Assembly: GCF_024006985.1 (NCBI RefSeq)
Contig: NZ_JAMXIB010000006.1
Location: 1 to 64,000, forward strand
Length of the DNA: 64,000 nucleotides
Reading direction: 5' to 3'
Source of the DNA: Robiginitalea marina
Lineage (GTDB): Bacteria; Bacteroidota; Bacteroidia; Flavobacteriales; Flavobacteriaceae
The position numbers and the translations under genes were made by a program. Below the pieces are notes generated by a model. That model was not told the DNA's origin. It ran no database searches and was given only the letters and a program-made list of their open reading frames with translations. Below, piece by piece: positions 33,282-41,659 of this stretch (position 1 is the first letter of the stretch; every line of letters starts with the position of its first letter).

Positions 33282-33689
33282 TTAAGGATCCAGCCCGAGG
33301 GCATCGTAGACCACGACCTTTTTCCAAAGATGGCCTGCCCCGGCGATGAAATCAAGGTGGGCCTGCTCTGCCTGGTAGGCGGCCTGGGCCCCGGCTGATT
33401 CAAAGGTAACGATCATGGAATAGGTGAAGGAATCGTCCACCACGTCCCTGGTCGCCTTTGGGGGCCGGCCTATAAACCTGGTTTTGGCATTGCGGGAGTT
33501 GCTGAGGAAATTCCTGAGGGCCGTTTCAAACGCCTGCAATTGTTCGGGGTTGTCGGGGTGGTGCAACCAAAAATACACCACATGTACAAAAGCCGGGTCA
33601 AAGGCGTGGGGCAGTTCCTCCTGGGCAAACAGGCCTTTTGGACAGAGCAAAGTACCCAACAAAAACAAAATAATTGGAATGGCTTTCAT
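33282..33689 (-). CDS. Exported Dabb (stress-responsive A/B barrel) domain protein
   Basis: A 135-residue protein with a signal peptide (MKAIPIILFLLGTLLCPKGLFAQ split around residue 22) and a dimeric alpha/beta barrel domain: FVHVVYFWLHHPDNPEQLQAFETALRNF, then DSFTYSMIVTFESAGAQAAYQ. Dabb domains are usually cytosolic; export is a feature seen in some Bacteroidota. Function unknown. It lies 12 bp from each neighbour in the DUF4230-Dabb-YjbR-MutS unit. Confidence 0.85.
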   Translation of the reverse strand: MKAIPIILFLLGTLLCPKGLFAQEELPHAFDPAFVHVVYFWLHHPDNPEQLQAFETALRNFLSNSRNAKTRFIGRPPKATRDVVDDSFTYSMIVTFESAGAQAAYQAEQAHLDFIAGAGHLWKKVVVYDALGLDP

Positions 33690-33701
33690 GTCATTTGGGG
33701 T

Positions 33702-34349
33702 TTACGGATTGGTATCAGGGGCATTCCCCCCGGGTTCTTTGCCCTGGAGCTTTACCAGGGGCCCATCGATCTTCAGGGCCTGGTAATCGAGTTTCCAGCC
33801 CAGGGTCTCCACGAGCTTTTCCATAAGCATTACCGCCTCCAGGGCCTCGTGTCGGGCGGTTTCCATAAGCCCGCTCTCCGGGATCTTTTCCCTGATGTGG
33901 GCCCTGGCTTCCTTGTTCAGGCTGGTCATGTCTTCCGGGGTGAAGGCATTAAAGAGGTCGTTGCGGATGTCGTAAAACTCGAGTTCGGGCTCAATGGAAA
34001 GGATTTCGGGAGGCGGGAAGTTCCGCAGCAAAATTGTTTTCCTTTCGATATCGGCCAGCACGTCAAGCTTTTTGAAATCGTATCCGAGGTGGGCCTTGGC
34101 GCGAATCACGACGAGGGCCTTCTTCTTGCTGCTGAACAGGTTCATAAAATGGCCCTTGCGGTTCTCAAACCGGTAGATTTCGGCAAAATCCCCCTCCACG
34201 GAGATCAGCTTGCACACCGACCGGACCTTCTCCAGTAGCACAGTAGACTGGTGCACGGTGAGGTCCTTTACTTTTTTGCGGTTCAGGAAGGTATAGCCCC
34301 AGTACATCAACAGGGCACCCAACAACAATCCCAAAAATAATTCTGCCAT
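33702..34349 (-). CDS. DUF4230 domain protein
   Basis: A 215-residue protein with an N-terminal membrane helix (LFLGLLLGALLMYWGYTFL) and a DUF4230 domain (KLISVEGDFAEIYRFENR, KKALVVIRAKAHLGYDFKKLDV, ILLRNFPPPEILSIEPELEFYD). Members are probably exposed to the periplasm; function unknown. It is the first gene of the four-gene unit that ends in the MutS-like ATPase. A hairpin separates it from the upstream cyclase-family gene. Confidence 0.85.
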   Translation of the reverse strand: MAELFLGLLLGALLMYWGYTFLNRKKVKDLTVHQSTVLLEKVRSVCKLISVEGDFAEIYRFENRKGHFMNLFSSKKKALVVIRAKAHLGYDFKKLDVLADIERKTILLRNFPPPEILSIEPELEFYDIRNDLFNAFTPEDMTSLNKEARAHIREKIPESGLMETARHEALEAVMLMEKLVETLGWKLDYQALKIDGPLVKLQGKEPGGNAPDTNP

Positions 34350-34374
34350 AAGGCCTTGGTTTACGGTTTCCGGA

Positions 34375-34398
34375 AAGCCCCTCAGGGGCTTTTTTTTT
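34375..34398. terminator. Hairpin with T tract between two minus-strand genes
   Basis: Arms aagcccc and ggggctt around a 3-base loop, with nine T residues on the plus strand. The genes on both sides are read on the minus strand, where the hairpin is followed only by TTTCC. It may be a weak terminator for the cyclase-family gene ending at 34400, and a strong one against antisense transcription. Confidence 0.6.
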
Positions 34399-34399
34399 A

Positions 34400-35170
34400 T
34401 TATTCTTTTATACCCGCCGCCCCATCCACGGGGCGTACCGGGAACAGGAGGGGCCTGCTGGGGCTGGCATCATTCTCAAAAGGGGCTACCTGCAGGTTCA
34501 GCAGGTAGGTGCCATCTGTGACATGGTCGGGGACATACACCAGTTCGGTGATGGTAGCCGCTGCCCTGGGCTGGCCGGGCAGGCCCCAGAACGCCTTGTG
34601 GGCCGCAAGGGCCCCTCCGTCTGCTTCCCGGTCCACGGAAGGCAGGTCGAGCAGGAGATGCTCCACGCCCATCCGGGCAAACCAGGCGGCAGCCGACGCT
34701 TCCAGGTAAGGGGGGTTGGTGCCCGTGTACCTGGCGTGCTTTTTCGATTCCGGATTCGGCAGGGTCCTGAGGATAACCGCCTTGGGCACCGGCCCTGAGA
34801 AATATCCTTCTACCTGTGCCAGGGTGACCATCCGGTCGGTTCCCCTTGATTCCGGCACGAAAGAAGCGAGGACAGCCAGCATCCAGGGTTTAGGGGGTGT
34901 CGTGTTCACAGAAAAGGGGTCGCGGGTTATGTGCCCGTGGCACTCCGTATGCGTCCCGTGGGCATGGGGGTTAAAGGCGATGTCATTGAAATTCACGGAA
35001 GCCCCGGCAGCCACGCTGCCGACAAAATCCCCCTGCCGATACGGCCTGATTTCAGCAGCCCCGAGCCCCCAGGCCCGGGGACCGCTTCCGCTTACGGGAA
35101 CGGACAGGTCCACATACCTTTCCAGGTTGGCCTCCCAATGCAATCCCTGGTGTTCGAATCGTACCGTCAT
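34400..35170 (-). CDS. Cyclase family (kynurenine formamidase-like) metal-dependent hydrolase
   Basis: A 256-residue protein of the cyclase/KynB family. The metal-binding motif HxGTHxE is present as HAHGTHTECHGH (about residues 70-81), and LLLDLPSVDRE is the later family block. Family members hydrolyse N-formylkynurenine or related amides, or cyclise polyketides, so the reaction here is open; no kynurenine genes are nearby. It lies 19 bp after hemW in a minus-strand run. Confidence 0.87.
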   Translation of the reverse strand: MTVRFEHQGLHWEANLERYVDLSVPVSGSGPRAWGLGAAEIRPYRQGDFVGSVAAGASVNFNDIAFNPHAHGTHTECHGHITRDPFSVNTTPPKPWMLAVLASFVPESRGTDRMVTLAQVEGYFSGPVPKAVILRTLPNPESKKHARYTGTNPPYLEASAAAWFARMGVEHLLLDLPSVDREADGGALAAHKAFWGLPGQPRAAATITELVYVPDHVTDGTYLLNLQVAPFENDASPSRPLLFPVRPVDGAAGIKE

Positions 35171-35189
35171 TTGCCCTTCAGAATGCTTT

Positions 35190-36323
35190 TCATTTCAAAT
35201 TAATCATAAATAAATCACTGGCAATCCCGTCGGCCAGAAATTTCCCCTTCCGCCCGGTGTACAGGACCCCATCGTCCAAAAAAAGCAACTGCGATTCCAG
35301 GAAGGGCCGGGCCTGTTGCATGAGGTAGGCTTCATAATGGGGCCCGAAGTCTTCCCTCACCCGGGCCAGGGACACCCCCCAGCGGCTCCTTAGGCCGGTC
35401 ATGACCGCTTCATTGTACCGGTCGCGGGGGGTGAGCTCCTCAATTTCCCTTGGCAGCACCCCTTCCTCCAGGGCCCTGTTATACTTCAGGTTATGGGCGG
35501 GGTTCCACCAACGCCGCCTCCCGTCAAAGGAGTGGGCGGCAGGCCCGATGCCCAGGTAGGGTTTGCCCTGCCAGTAGGCCGAATTGTTCCGGGAATAATA
35601 GCCGGGGAAGCCAAAATTTGAGGTTTCGTAATGGTCGTAGCCGGCCTGTTCGAGGGTGTCGGCGAGATATTCAAACTGCGCCCGGGCCTCCTCCTCGTCC
35701 ACCGGGGGGGAAATCCCCTTCTCAATAAAGGTGTGCAGGGCGGTACTCGGTTCAACCGTCATCGCATAGGCCGAAATATGGGGCGGCCGGAACCCCAGGG
35801 CCGTGGACAGGTTCAGGGCCCATTTTTCCATGTTGCTGCCTGGTATGCCATAGATCAGGTCTACCGAAAAGTTATCGAAAAGGCCGGAAACGGCCTCGAG
35901 GCATTCCAGGGCCTGCCGGGGGGTATGGGCGCGGTTCATCGCCCGCAATTCCCCTTCGTCAAAAGACTGCACCCCAATGCTGAGCCGGTTTACCGGGCTT
36001 TGGGCCAGGGCCTTTATCTTTTCCGGGGTCAGGTCGTCGGGGTTTGCCTCCAGGGTGATTTCCGCATGGGCCCCAAGGCCAAACAACTCGTCGGCCAACC
36101 CGATAAAATGCGCGATCTCGCCAACGGACAACAGGGATGGGGTGCCTCCTCCAAAATACAGGGTTTCCACCGGGAATCCCCACCCCACCTCCTGAAAGAG
36201 GCGCATTTCCTCCTCCATGGCCTTCAACACCCCTGCTTTGTGCTTCAGGGAGGTGGAAAAGTGGAAGTTGCAGTAATGGCAGGCCTGTTTGCAAAAGGGG
36301 ATATGGAGGTAAATACCGCTCAT
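35190..36323 (-). CDS. hemW: Radical SAM protein HemW
   Basis: A 377-residue radical SAM protein from MSGIYLHIPFCKQACHYC, with the cluster ligands C11, C15 and C18 (CxxxCxxC). The start is chosen at the family N-terminus; an ATG 8 codons upstream is less likely. FGGGTPSLL, TLEANPDDLT, RLSIGVQSFDEGELRAMNRAHT and DLIYGIPG are HemW motifs. It lacks the extra cysteine of true HemN (CxxxCxxCxC), which is encoded at 62085. HemW proteins act as heme chaperones rather than coproporphyrinogen oxidases. A TAATTTTG -7 candidate lies at 36398-36405. Confidence 0.93.
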   Translation of the reverse strand: MSGIYLHIPFCKQACHYCNFHFSTSLKHKAGVLKAMEEEMRLFQEVGWGFPVETLYFGGGTPSLLSVGEIAHFIGLADELFGLGAHAEITLEANPDDLTPEKIKALAQSPVNRLSIGVQSFDEGELRAMNRAHTPRQALECLEAVSGLFDNFSVDLIYGIPGSNMEKWALNLSTALGFRPPHISAYAMTVEPSTALHTFIEKGISPPVDEEEARAQFEYLADTLEQAGYDHYETSNFGFPGYYSRNNSAYWQGKPYLGIGPAAHSFDGRRRWWNPAHNLKYNRALEEGVLPREIEELTPRDRYNEAVMTGLRSRWGVSLARVREDFGPHYEAYLMQQARPFLESQLLFLDDGVLYTGRKGKFLADGIASDLFMINLK

Positions 36324-36710
36324 GGGCTTCAGGGGGCCGGGCGCCACCGGCTCGGTTCAACGGGGAGGCAGGCCGGCGCCTTCCCGGTGCGCTGGGGCAA
36401 AATTACGGAATTTTACCCCGCGGTTTGGCCGGGGCCGGCCCGATGCTGATCCCTTACTTCCGTGCCGTGTTGTCATGGGCTCCACAGGCCCCCCCCGGCA
36501 CAGGGTTGCAGGTTTGGTAAGAAGTTTTTGGGTAGGGGTTGCATCAGCCCTCGAAACTGAAAGGGGGTTGCAGGGGTAGGGTGTATCTTGTTCTACGGGT
36601 GGGTGGGGGCCCTTGCCCCAACTCATCTAACCCTCAGGAACCTTACTTCCCCTCCCCGGCCCATACCCTTTGCTGAATTTCCGATAACTCCGGGGGTTCA
36701 TAACCGGGGG
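36324..36710. other. Noncoding gap between hemW and ruvC
   Basis: 387 bases without a supported gene. It holds a minus-strand TAATTTTG at 36398-36405 (possible hemW promoter). The right part has three short repeats of gggttgca or ggggttgca (around 36500-36570) and GC-rich runs. I see no tRNA, clear terminator or conserved small frame. Confidence 0.5.
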
Positions 36711-37277
36711 CTATTTCTTAAGTCGGGTTTCGTTTTGCTTCACAAAGGCCTCCCACCCCGTGTAGGCCTTGCCCACCTGGGGGTTGCCCAGGTTGTAGAA
36801 ATGGCAGACCGCAGCCGCCAGGCCGTCGGTACTGTCGAGGTTCTTGGGAAGGGATTTCAGGCCAAGGGTAGTCTGCAACATCCGGGCCACCTGCTCCTTG
36901 CTTGCATTACCGTTTCCGGTAATGGACATCTTGATCTTCTTGGGCAGGTACTCCGTGATGGGCACCTGCCTGGAAAGTCCTGCCGCCATGGCCACCCCCT
37001 GGGCGCGGCCCAGTTTGAGCATGGACTGGACGTTTTTGCCGAAGAACGGGGCCTCGATGGCAATTTCATCGGGGTGGTAGGTGTCTATAAGTTCGATGGT
37101 CCGGTCGAAAATCAACTTCAGCTTGGTAAAGGGGTCGCTGTACTTGCTTAGCAGGAGCTCATTCATCTGCATGAATTCCATTTGCCGCCGGTAAACCCTT
37201 ATTAGGCCAAACCCCATAATGGTGGTCCCGGGGTCAATCCCCAGGATAATCATTTCGGACGGGACGGATTTATTCAT
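36711..37277 (-). CDS. ruvC: Crossover junction endodeoxyribonuclease RuvC
   Basis: Resolves Holliday junctions with RuvAB. A 188-residue RNase H-fold nuclease with its acidic residues: D in IILGIDPGTTIMGFG (residue 15), E in AIEAPFFGKNVQS, and the pair in LDSTDGLAAAVCHF. The ATG at 37277 is favoured over the internal MIILG because flavobacterial RuvC proteins usually have a short leader. The start overlaps the end of the upstream lipoprotein gene by 8 bp, so translation is coupled. Confidence 0.95.
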   Translation of the reverse strand: MNKSVPSEMIILGIDPGTTIMGFGLIRVYRRQMEFMQMNELLLSKYSDPFTKLKLIFDRTIELIDTYHPDEIAIEAPFFGKNVQSMLKLGRAQGVAMAAGLSRQVPITEYLPKKIKMSITGNGNASKEQVARMLQTTLGLKSLPKNLDSTDGLAAAVCHFYNLGNPQVGKAYTGWEAFVKQNETRLKK

Positions 37278-37758
37278 GGGTGCTGATTACCAATGGGATC
37301 CGGAACCGGGTGGCCACCGGGATCCCCCTTTTAAGGGCGGGTTGCAATCGGGGCAGGCTGCGTAAACTCCCCGACACGATTCGTTCGAATTCCGGGTTTT
37401 CCCGGCTGAGCGCTTCATTTTCCTCCATCGAAAGCACGGAAACCCCGCCCTTGTTATCTACCAGGAAATCCACATACAGGGTGTCAGCGAGCGGCCCCTC
37501 TGCCCGGAACTCAAAATCCTGCAAGGCCATGGAAAGGTGCATGACCAAGGTATTCTGGAAGCATTGCCGCTGCTCCGCCCTGGGGGCCGTCTCGTCGCAG
37601 GCCTCAAAAAGAGGGAACTGGTCCACTTCATTCCAGTTGATACTCCGGATTTCCTCCTCCACCAGCTGGCGGGTCCTGGTCTCGCGGGAGGCAAACCAAT
37701 CGCAGGAAACCAGGAGCAGCCCCAGCAGTAACCCTGTTATTCCAGCCCTTCGCTTCAT
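37270..37758 (-). CDS. Lipoprotein with TonB C-terminal-like domain
   Basis: 162 residues from MKRRAGITGLLLGLLLVSC, a lipoprotein signal peptide with lipobox LVSC (C19); a longer frame to 37839 lacks the signal at its N-terminus. The C-terminal part (ADTLYVDFLVDNKGGVSVL...LPRLQPALKRGIPVATRFRIPLVI) has the spacing of TonB C-terminal domains (conserved PA.G.PV...F.IP.), which in Bacteroidota occur in many envelope proteins that are not true TonB. Function unknown. It is translationally coupled to ruvC, which is unrelated in function. Confidence 0.75.
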   Translation of the reverse strand: MKRRAGITGLLLGLLLVSCDWFASRETRTRQLVEEEIRSINWNEVDQFPLFEACDETAPRAEQRQCFQNTLVMHLSMALQDFEFRAEGPLADTLYVDFLVDNKGGVSVLSMEENEALSRENPEFERIVSGSLRSLPRLQPALKRGIPVATRFRIPLVISTHE

Positions 37759-37999
37759 ACCTTGCGCAACTCGGCCGGAAATTACGATTTTTTTGACAGA
37801 TGGGCGGGCCTTCACGTCCTTTCCGGGGGGCTGGTACATGAAGCCCCGGCCACGCGGCTTCGCCCTGCCGACCGGGGATATATCCCCTATAGAAATAGCC
37901 CTGGGTATGGCTGCTTTTTTTATTTTTGGATTCCAAACCCCTTAGCCCTGATGTAACGGGTGCCGCCCGTCGGCGACTGAGGGACCAAAAACACCTCCT

Positions 38000-38515
38000 A
38001 TGGATCTTTTCCTCCTTATCATGGGCCTCTTCTGCATGCTGATCGGCCTTTTGGGGAGTTTCCTTCCCGTGTTGCCCGGCCCGCCGGTTAGCTGGCTGGG
38101 CCTGTTACTGCTGATCCTTACCCGGGCGGTGCCCAACGACTGGTGGCTGATCGCCATTACGGGGGTGGTGGCCCTGGCTGTGGTGGCCCTGGACTACTGG
38201 ATCCCGGTAGCCGGCACCCGGAAATTCGGCGGTAGCCGGGCCGGGATGGTCGGGACAACCATCGGGCTGCTGGTGGCCATCGTATTCCCGGTCCTTGGGC
38301 TTGCCGGGATAGTGATCTGGCCCTTCATCGGCGCCATCGTGGGGGAGCTGATCAACAAAACCAGCCACCAACAGGCCCTGAAGGCCGCCTTCGGGTCCTT
38401 TGTGGGCTTTCTTACCGGCACCTTCCTGAAGTTTGTGGTAAGCGTAATTTACCTGGGGATATTCCTTTTCCGGGCCTGGGACTTCCGTTCCGGTTTATTC
38501 CCTTTCCTGGAGTAA
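38000..38515 (+). CDS. DUF456 family membrane protein
   Basis: A 171-residue protein of nearly continuous transmembrane segments with the DUF456 patterns LPGPPVSWLGLLLL, ALDYWIPVAGTRKFGGSRAGMVGTTIG and PFIGAIVGEL. The charged loop with GTRKFGGSR between helices is the hallmark. Function unknown. Read alone on the plus strand; its stop is 10 bp from the end of the convergent nitroreductase gene, with no clear terminator between. Confidence 0.9.
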   Translation: MDLFLLIMGLFCMLIGLLGSFLPVLPGPPVSWLGLLLLILTRAVPNDWWLIAITGVVALAVVALDYWIPVAGTRKFGGSRAGMVGTTIGLLVAIVFPVLGLAGIVIWPFIGAIVGELINKTSHQQALKAAFGSFVGFLTGTFLKFVVSVIYLGIFLFRAWDFRSGLFPFLE

Positions 38516-38525
38516 ATGGGGTGGC

Positions 38526-39077
38526 TCAGAGCCATTCCGTCTTCAGGGCCACTTCCCCCCGGGGCACCACATCTGCCGGGGCGTCAAAATACCCGAGGTA
38601 GAAGAACCCCAGGCAGCGCTCCCCCCCGGCCAGGTCGAAAAATTCCCCCATATACCGGATCAGTCCCGGCGAACTCCAGTAGGCCCCCAGGCCCAGTTCA
38701 GTCGCACAAAGCCACATGTTCTGCACGGCCATGGCCGTGGCAGCGACCTCCTCCCATTCGGGCAGGCGCTCCTCCGGGTCCCGCTGCATGCATATCGCAA
38801 TTATGGCCCCGGCTTTGGACGGGTTTTCCAGGAATTTTCTGGCCTGGATCTGTTTGGGGCTGGCGGTGGTTTCCAGGTATTTTTTCTGGAGGAACTCCCC
38901 CAGCCGGATCAGGGAATCCCCCTGCAGGACCTTGAACCTCCAGGGTTCGGTGCGCTTGTGCGTCGGGGCGTGGTTGGCCGCTTCGAGCAGCCGTTCGAGG
39001 GTTTCCCGGGCAATGGGCTGCCCATTGTACTGATTCGGGTATACGGACCTCCTTTTTTTGATCAGGGCTTCTATCAT
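38526..39077 (-). CDS. Nitroreductase family protein
   Basis: A 183-residue FMN-dependent oxidoreductase, shorter than typical nitroreductases and similar to the YdjA-like group. KKRRSVYPNQYNGQ is the N-terminal FMN-binding R-S block, followed by ANHAPTHKRTEPWRF and the C-terminal GLGAYWSSPGLI and CLGFFYLGY. Substrate unknown. A TATTTTTG -7 element lies 15 bases upstream of the ATG. It is separated by 25 bp from the end of the LysR gene on the same strand. Confidence 0.9.
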   Translation of the reverse strand: MIEALIKKRRSVYPNQYNGQPIARETLERLLEAANHAPTHKRTEPWRFKVLQGDSLIRLGEFLQKKYLETTASPKQIQARKFLENPSKAGAIIAICMQRDPEERLPEWEEVAATAMAVQNMWLCATELGLGAYWSSPGLIRYMGEFFDLAGGERCLGFFYLGYFDAPADVVPRGEVALKTEWL

Positions 39078-39091
39078 GGAAGTGTTTTTTC

Positions 39092-39099
39092 CAAAAATA
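39092..39099 (-). promoter_or_regulatory. -7 element TATTTTTG for nitroreductase gene
   Basis: Exact TAnnTTTG match on the minus strand, 14 intervening bases before the ATG; lies in the short gap after the LysR gene, so the nitroreductase need not depend on its transcript. Confidence 0.5.
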
Positions 39100-39102
39100 C
39101 AA

Positions 39103-40002
39103 CTAGTCTTTGGCCTGATGCAAACGCAATCGATCCATACAGTGCTCCAGGGCCCGGTTGTGCGTCCCTTTTTTCCAAATCCCGTACAACACGGCCCGCT
39201 GGGGGATGTCCTTTAACTCCAGGAACCGGATCTTCAGGTCAAAGCCGTACTGGAGGGAGGTAGGGACAATGGAAACCCCCATCCCATTGGCCACCAGCTT
39301 GAAGATGGTATGGGCATGGACCGATTTATGCGTCACTTCGGGCTGGAAGCCTGCATCCTCGCAAATGCTCCAGACGGTTTGGTAGTACTCCGGGCTGTAG
39401 GCCGGGGGGAACAGGATAAAGGGCTGGCCGGCAAACTGGGCGATAGTACGAAAGGAATCCGGGCCTATGGGGTGATCTTCGGGGACCACCAGGGAAAAGG
39501 TTTCCCGCACCACCGGGATCGCTTCCAATTCGGGGGGCAGCTCCCGGAGCCGCACAAACCCAAGGTCGAGCCGTTCCTCCAGCAAGGCCCTTACCTGGGA
39601 ACGGTTCGAGAGTTCTTCGAGGCTGGTGTGGATATCGGGAAAGGATTCCCGGAGGTCCAGCAGGAGTCTGGGGATCACTTCCTGCATGGCCGAGCCGAGG
39701 AACCCGATACGGATCTCCCCGGTTTGCCCCTGCCCGATCCGCCGGCTTTGCTCCAACAGGTATTCAAGGCGGTTGAGGGAAGGCAGCAGTTGCTCCCTGA
39801 GGTACTTCCCGGCTTCGGTCAGGCGCACCTCCCGCCGGTTGCGGATGAAAAGGGCCGTCCCCAGGTGGAATTCCAGCTGTTGGATCTGCCGGCTGAGGCC
39901 CGGTTGGGAAATGTGCAGCTGCTCCGCGGCCTTATGGAAATTGAGCACTTCGCAGAGGGCCATGAAATAGCGAAGGTGGCGGAGTTCAATTTGATTACTC
40001 AT
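39103..40002 (-). CDS. LysR family transcriptional regulator, likely of the hut operon
   Basis: A 299-residue regulator from MSNQIELRHLRYF. The N-terminal winged helix-turn-helix (FMALCEVLNFHKAAEQLHISQPGLSRQIQQLE) is followed by a periplasmic-binding-protein-like effector domain (TGEIRIGFLGSAMQE onward). It is divergent from hutH with 76 bp between start codons, the usual placement for a LysR activator of the adjacent operon. Effector is probably a histidine pathway intermediate such as urocanate; that is inference. Start chosen over an ATG 10 codons upstream because the family begins just before the HTH. Confidence 0.9.
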   Translation of the reverse strand: MSNQIELRHLRYFMALCEVLNFHKAAEQLHISQPGLSRQIQQLEFHLGTALFIRNRREVRLTEAGKYLREQLLPSLNRLEYLLEQSRRIGQGQTGEIRIGFLGSAMQEVIPRLLLDLRESFPDIHTSLEELSNRSQVRALLEERLDLGFVRLRELPPELEAIPVVRETFSLVVPEDHPIGPDSFRTIAQFAGQPFILFPPAYSPEYYQTVWSICEDAGFQPEVTHKSVHAHTIFKLVANGMGVSIVPTSLQYGFDLKIRFLELKDIPQRAVLYGIWKKGTHNRALEHCMDRLRLHQAKD

Positions 40003-40060
40003 AATTATCACACAAGGTACTATTTGTATCAATAATTATCAATGAAGCGTTGTACTTTTA
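40001..40060. promoter_or_regulatory. LysR-hutH divergent control region
   Basis: The 10-mer ataattatca occurs twice in direct repeat, at 40001-40010 (overlapping the lysR start) and 40032-40041. These are AT-rich sites with the T-N-A character of LysR boxes. A -7-like TACTTTTA lies at 40053-40060 towards hutH, 19 bases before its ATG. The arrangement fits an activator site upstream of the hut promoter and an autoregulatory site on lysR. Confidence 0.5.
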
Positions 40061-40078
40061 GGGGACAAACGTCCGGCC

Positions 40079-41659
40079 ATGCCCCAAAACACCCCGCCCT
40101 TTGCTTATGGAAAAGACCCTCTGACCGCAGGAAAAGCCCTGGCCCTTGCACGTGGGGAGGCCGGCGGGGTCCTTTCGGAACCGGTGCTGCGCAAGGTGAG
40201 GGCCAGCCAGCAGGCCGTGGAAGCCATTGTGGCCGCAGGCGACCCGGTGTATGGGGTCAACACGGGGTTTGGCCCCCTTTGTACGACCCGGATCTCCGCG
40301 GCAGACACCCGCCAACTCCAGCTTAACATCCTGAAAAGCCACAGCGTGGGGGTGGGCCAACCCGTCAGGCAGGAGATCGCCAGGCTTATGCTCGTCCTGA
40401 AACTCCACGCCCTCGCTCAAGGGTATTCCGGGGTCCGTGAGCAGACCCTGAAACGCATCCTCTGGCACCTGGAGGAAGGGATCATCCCCGTAGTCCCCTC
40501 CCAGGGTTCGGTCGGCGCCTCGGGCGACCTTGCCCCCCTGGCCCACCTGTTCCTTCCCCTGATCGGCCTGGGGGAAGTCCAGTGCGGGGAAACGACCTGT
40601 CCGGCCGGGGAAGTCCTTACGGCACGGGGGATGGAGCCCCTTGCCCTGGGCCCCAAGGAAGGCCTGGCCCTGATCAACGGGACCCAGTTTATCGCCGCCC
40701 ACGCCGTGGTGGTCGTTGAAAAAATGCACAGCTGCCTCTCCCAGGCCGACATTATAGGGGCCATGATGATCGAGGGCCTGCAGGGGTCGGTAAAACCCTT
40801 TCATAAAAAACTGCACCAGCTGCGCCCATTCCAGGGGGTGCAGCATGTGGCCGGGCGCATCCGCAGCCTGTTGAAAGGCTCCGAGATCCTGGAAGACCAT
40901 ATCGACTGCGACCGGGTGCAGGACCCCTACTCCCTGAGGTGCATCCCTCAGGTGCACGGGGCCTCCCGCAACGCCTGGTTGCACCTGAAAGAGCTCGTGG
41001 AAACCGAACTCAATGCCGTTACCGACAACCCCGTGATCATCGATGAAGCGCTCACCATCAGCGGTGGCAATTTCCATGGCCAGCCCCTGGCGATGGCCCT
41101 TGATTATGCCTGCCTGGCTGCCTCCGAGCTCGGGAACATCTCCGACCGGCGTATTTACCTCGCCCTGGAAGGGAACAGCACCGGCCTGCCTGCCCTGCTG
41201 ATGGAAAACACCGGCCTGAATTCGGGCTATATGATGCTCCAGTACACCTCTGCCGCCCTGGCCAGCGAGAACAAGGGGCTTTGCTTCCCGGCCAGCGCCG
41301 ACAGCATCCCCACCTCCATGGGGCAGGAAGACCACGTGAGCATGGGTTCCATCAGCGGGCGCAAAGCCCTGAGGGTCCTGGAAAACGTTGAAAAAATCCT
41401 GGCGATCGAGTTGCTTACCGCGGCCCAGGCCTTTGAATTCCGAAAGCCGTTGAAATCGGGCTGGTTCCTGGAACAGGCCCACGCCCTGGTGCGCCGTCGG
41501 GTCGCCTTTGCCCGGGAAGACCGGGTCTTTGCCACCGACATTGAAAAAGGGCTGGAAATCATCCGCAGCCGGGAACTCATCGGCCTGCTCGATTCCTTTT
41601 CCGAAACGAAGAAGCTATCTTTAAAAACCCCCCTGGACCCCTTGTTTGAAACCTATTGA
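40079..41659 (+). CDS. hutH: Histidine ammonia-lyase
   Basis: Deaminates L-histidine to trans-urocanate, the first step of histidine degradation. The 526-residue protein has the MIO cofactor triad A147-S148-G149 in GSVGASGDLAPLAH, plus VYGVNTGFGPL, YSLRCIPQVHGASR, NPVII and SADSIPTSMGQEDHVSMG (all lyase active-site blocks). It is the first gene of hutHIUG; the next start overlaps its stop by one base. Confidence 0.97.
   Translation: MPQNTPPFAYGKDPLTAGKALALARGEAGGVLSEPVLRKVRASQQAVEAIVAAGDPVYGVNTGFGPLCTTRISAADTRQLQLNILKSHSVGVGQPVRQEIARLMLVLKLHALAQGYSGVREQTLKRILWHLEEGIIPVVPSQGSVGASGDLAPLAHLFLPLIGLGEVQCGETTCPAGEVLTARGMEPLALGPKEGLALINGTQFIAAHAVVVVEKMHSCLSQADIIGAMMIEGLQGSVKPFHKKLHQLRPFQGVQHVAGRIRSLLKGSEILEDHIDCDRVQDPYSLRCIPQVHGASRNAWLHLKELVETELNAVTDNPVIIDEALTISGGNFHGQPLAMALDYACLAASELGNISDRRIYLALEGNSTGLPALLMENTGLNSGYMMLQYTSAALASENKGLCFPASADSIPTSMGQEDHVSMGSISGRKALRVLENVEKILAIELLTAAQAFEFRKPLKSGWFLEQAHALVRRRVAFAREDRVFATDIEKGLEIIRSRELIGLLDSFSETKKLSLKTPLDPLFETY

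Noticed and set aside
35190-36323. Second coproporphyrinogen oxidase (HemN)
   Set aside because: It has only CxxxCxxC and lacks the fourth cysteine of HemN, so HemW is the better call; the true HemN is at 62085.
36480-36720. Short ggttgca repeats as a possible CRISPR or minisatellite
   Set aside because: Only three copies of 7-8 bases with irregular spacing; no repeat-spacer structure.
40001-40041. FNR-type box before hutH
   Set aside because: TTGATAATTATTGA has TGAT half-sites but no RTCA at N4 spacing, so it does not fit the pattern found in the cbb3 island.
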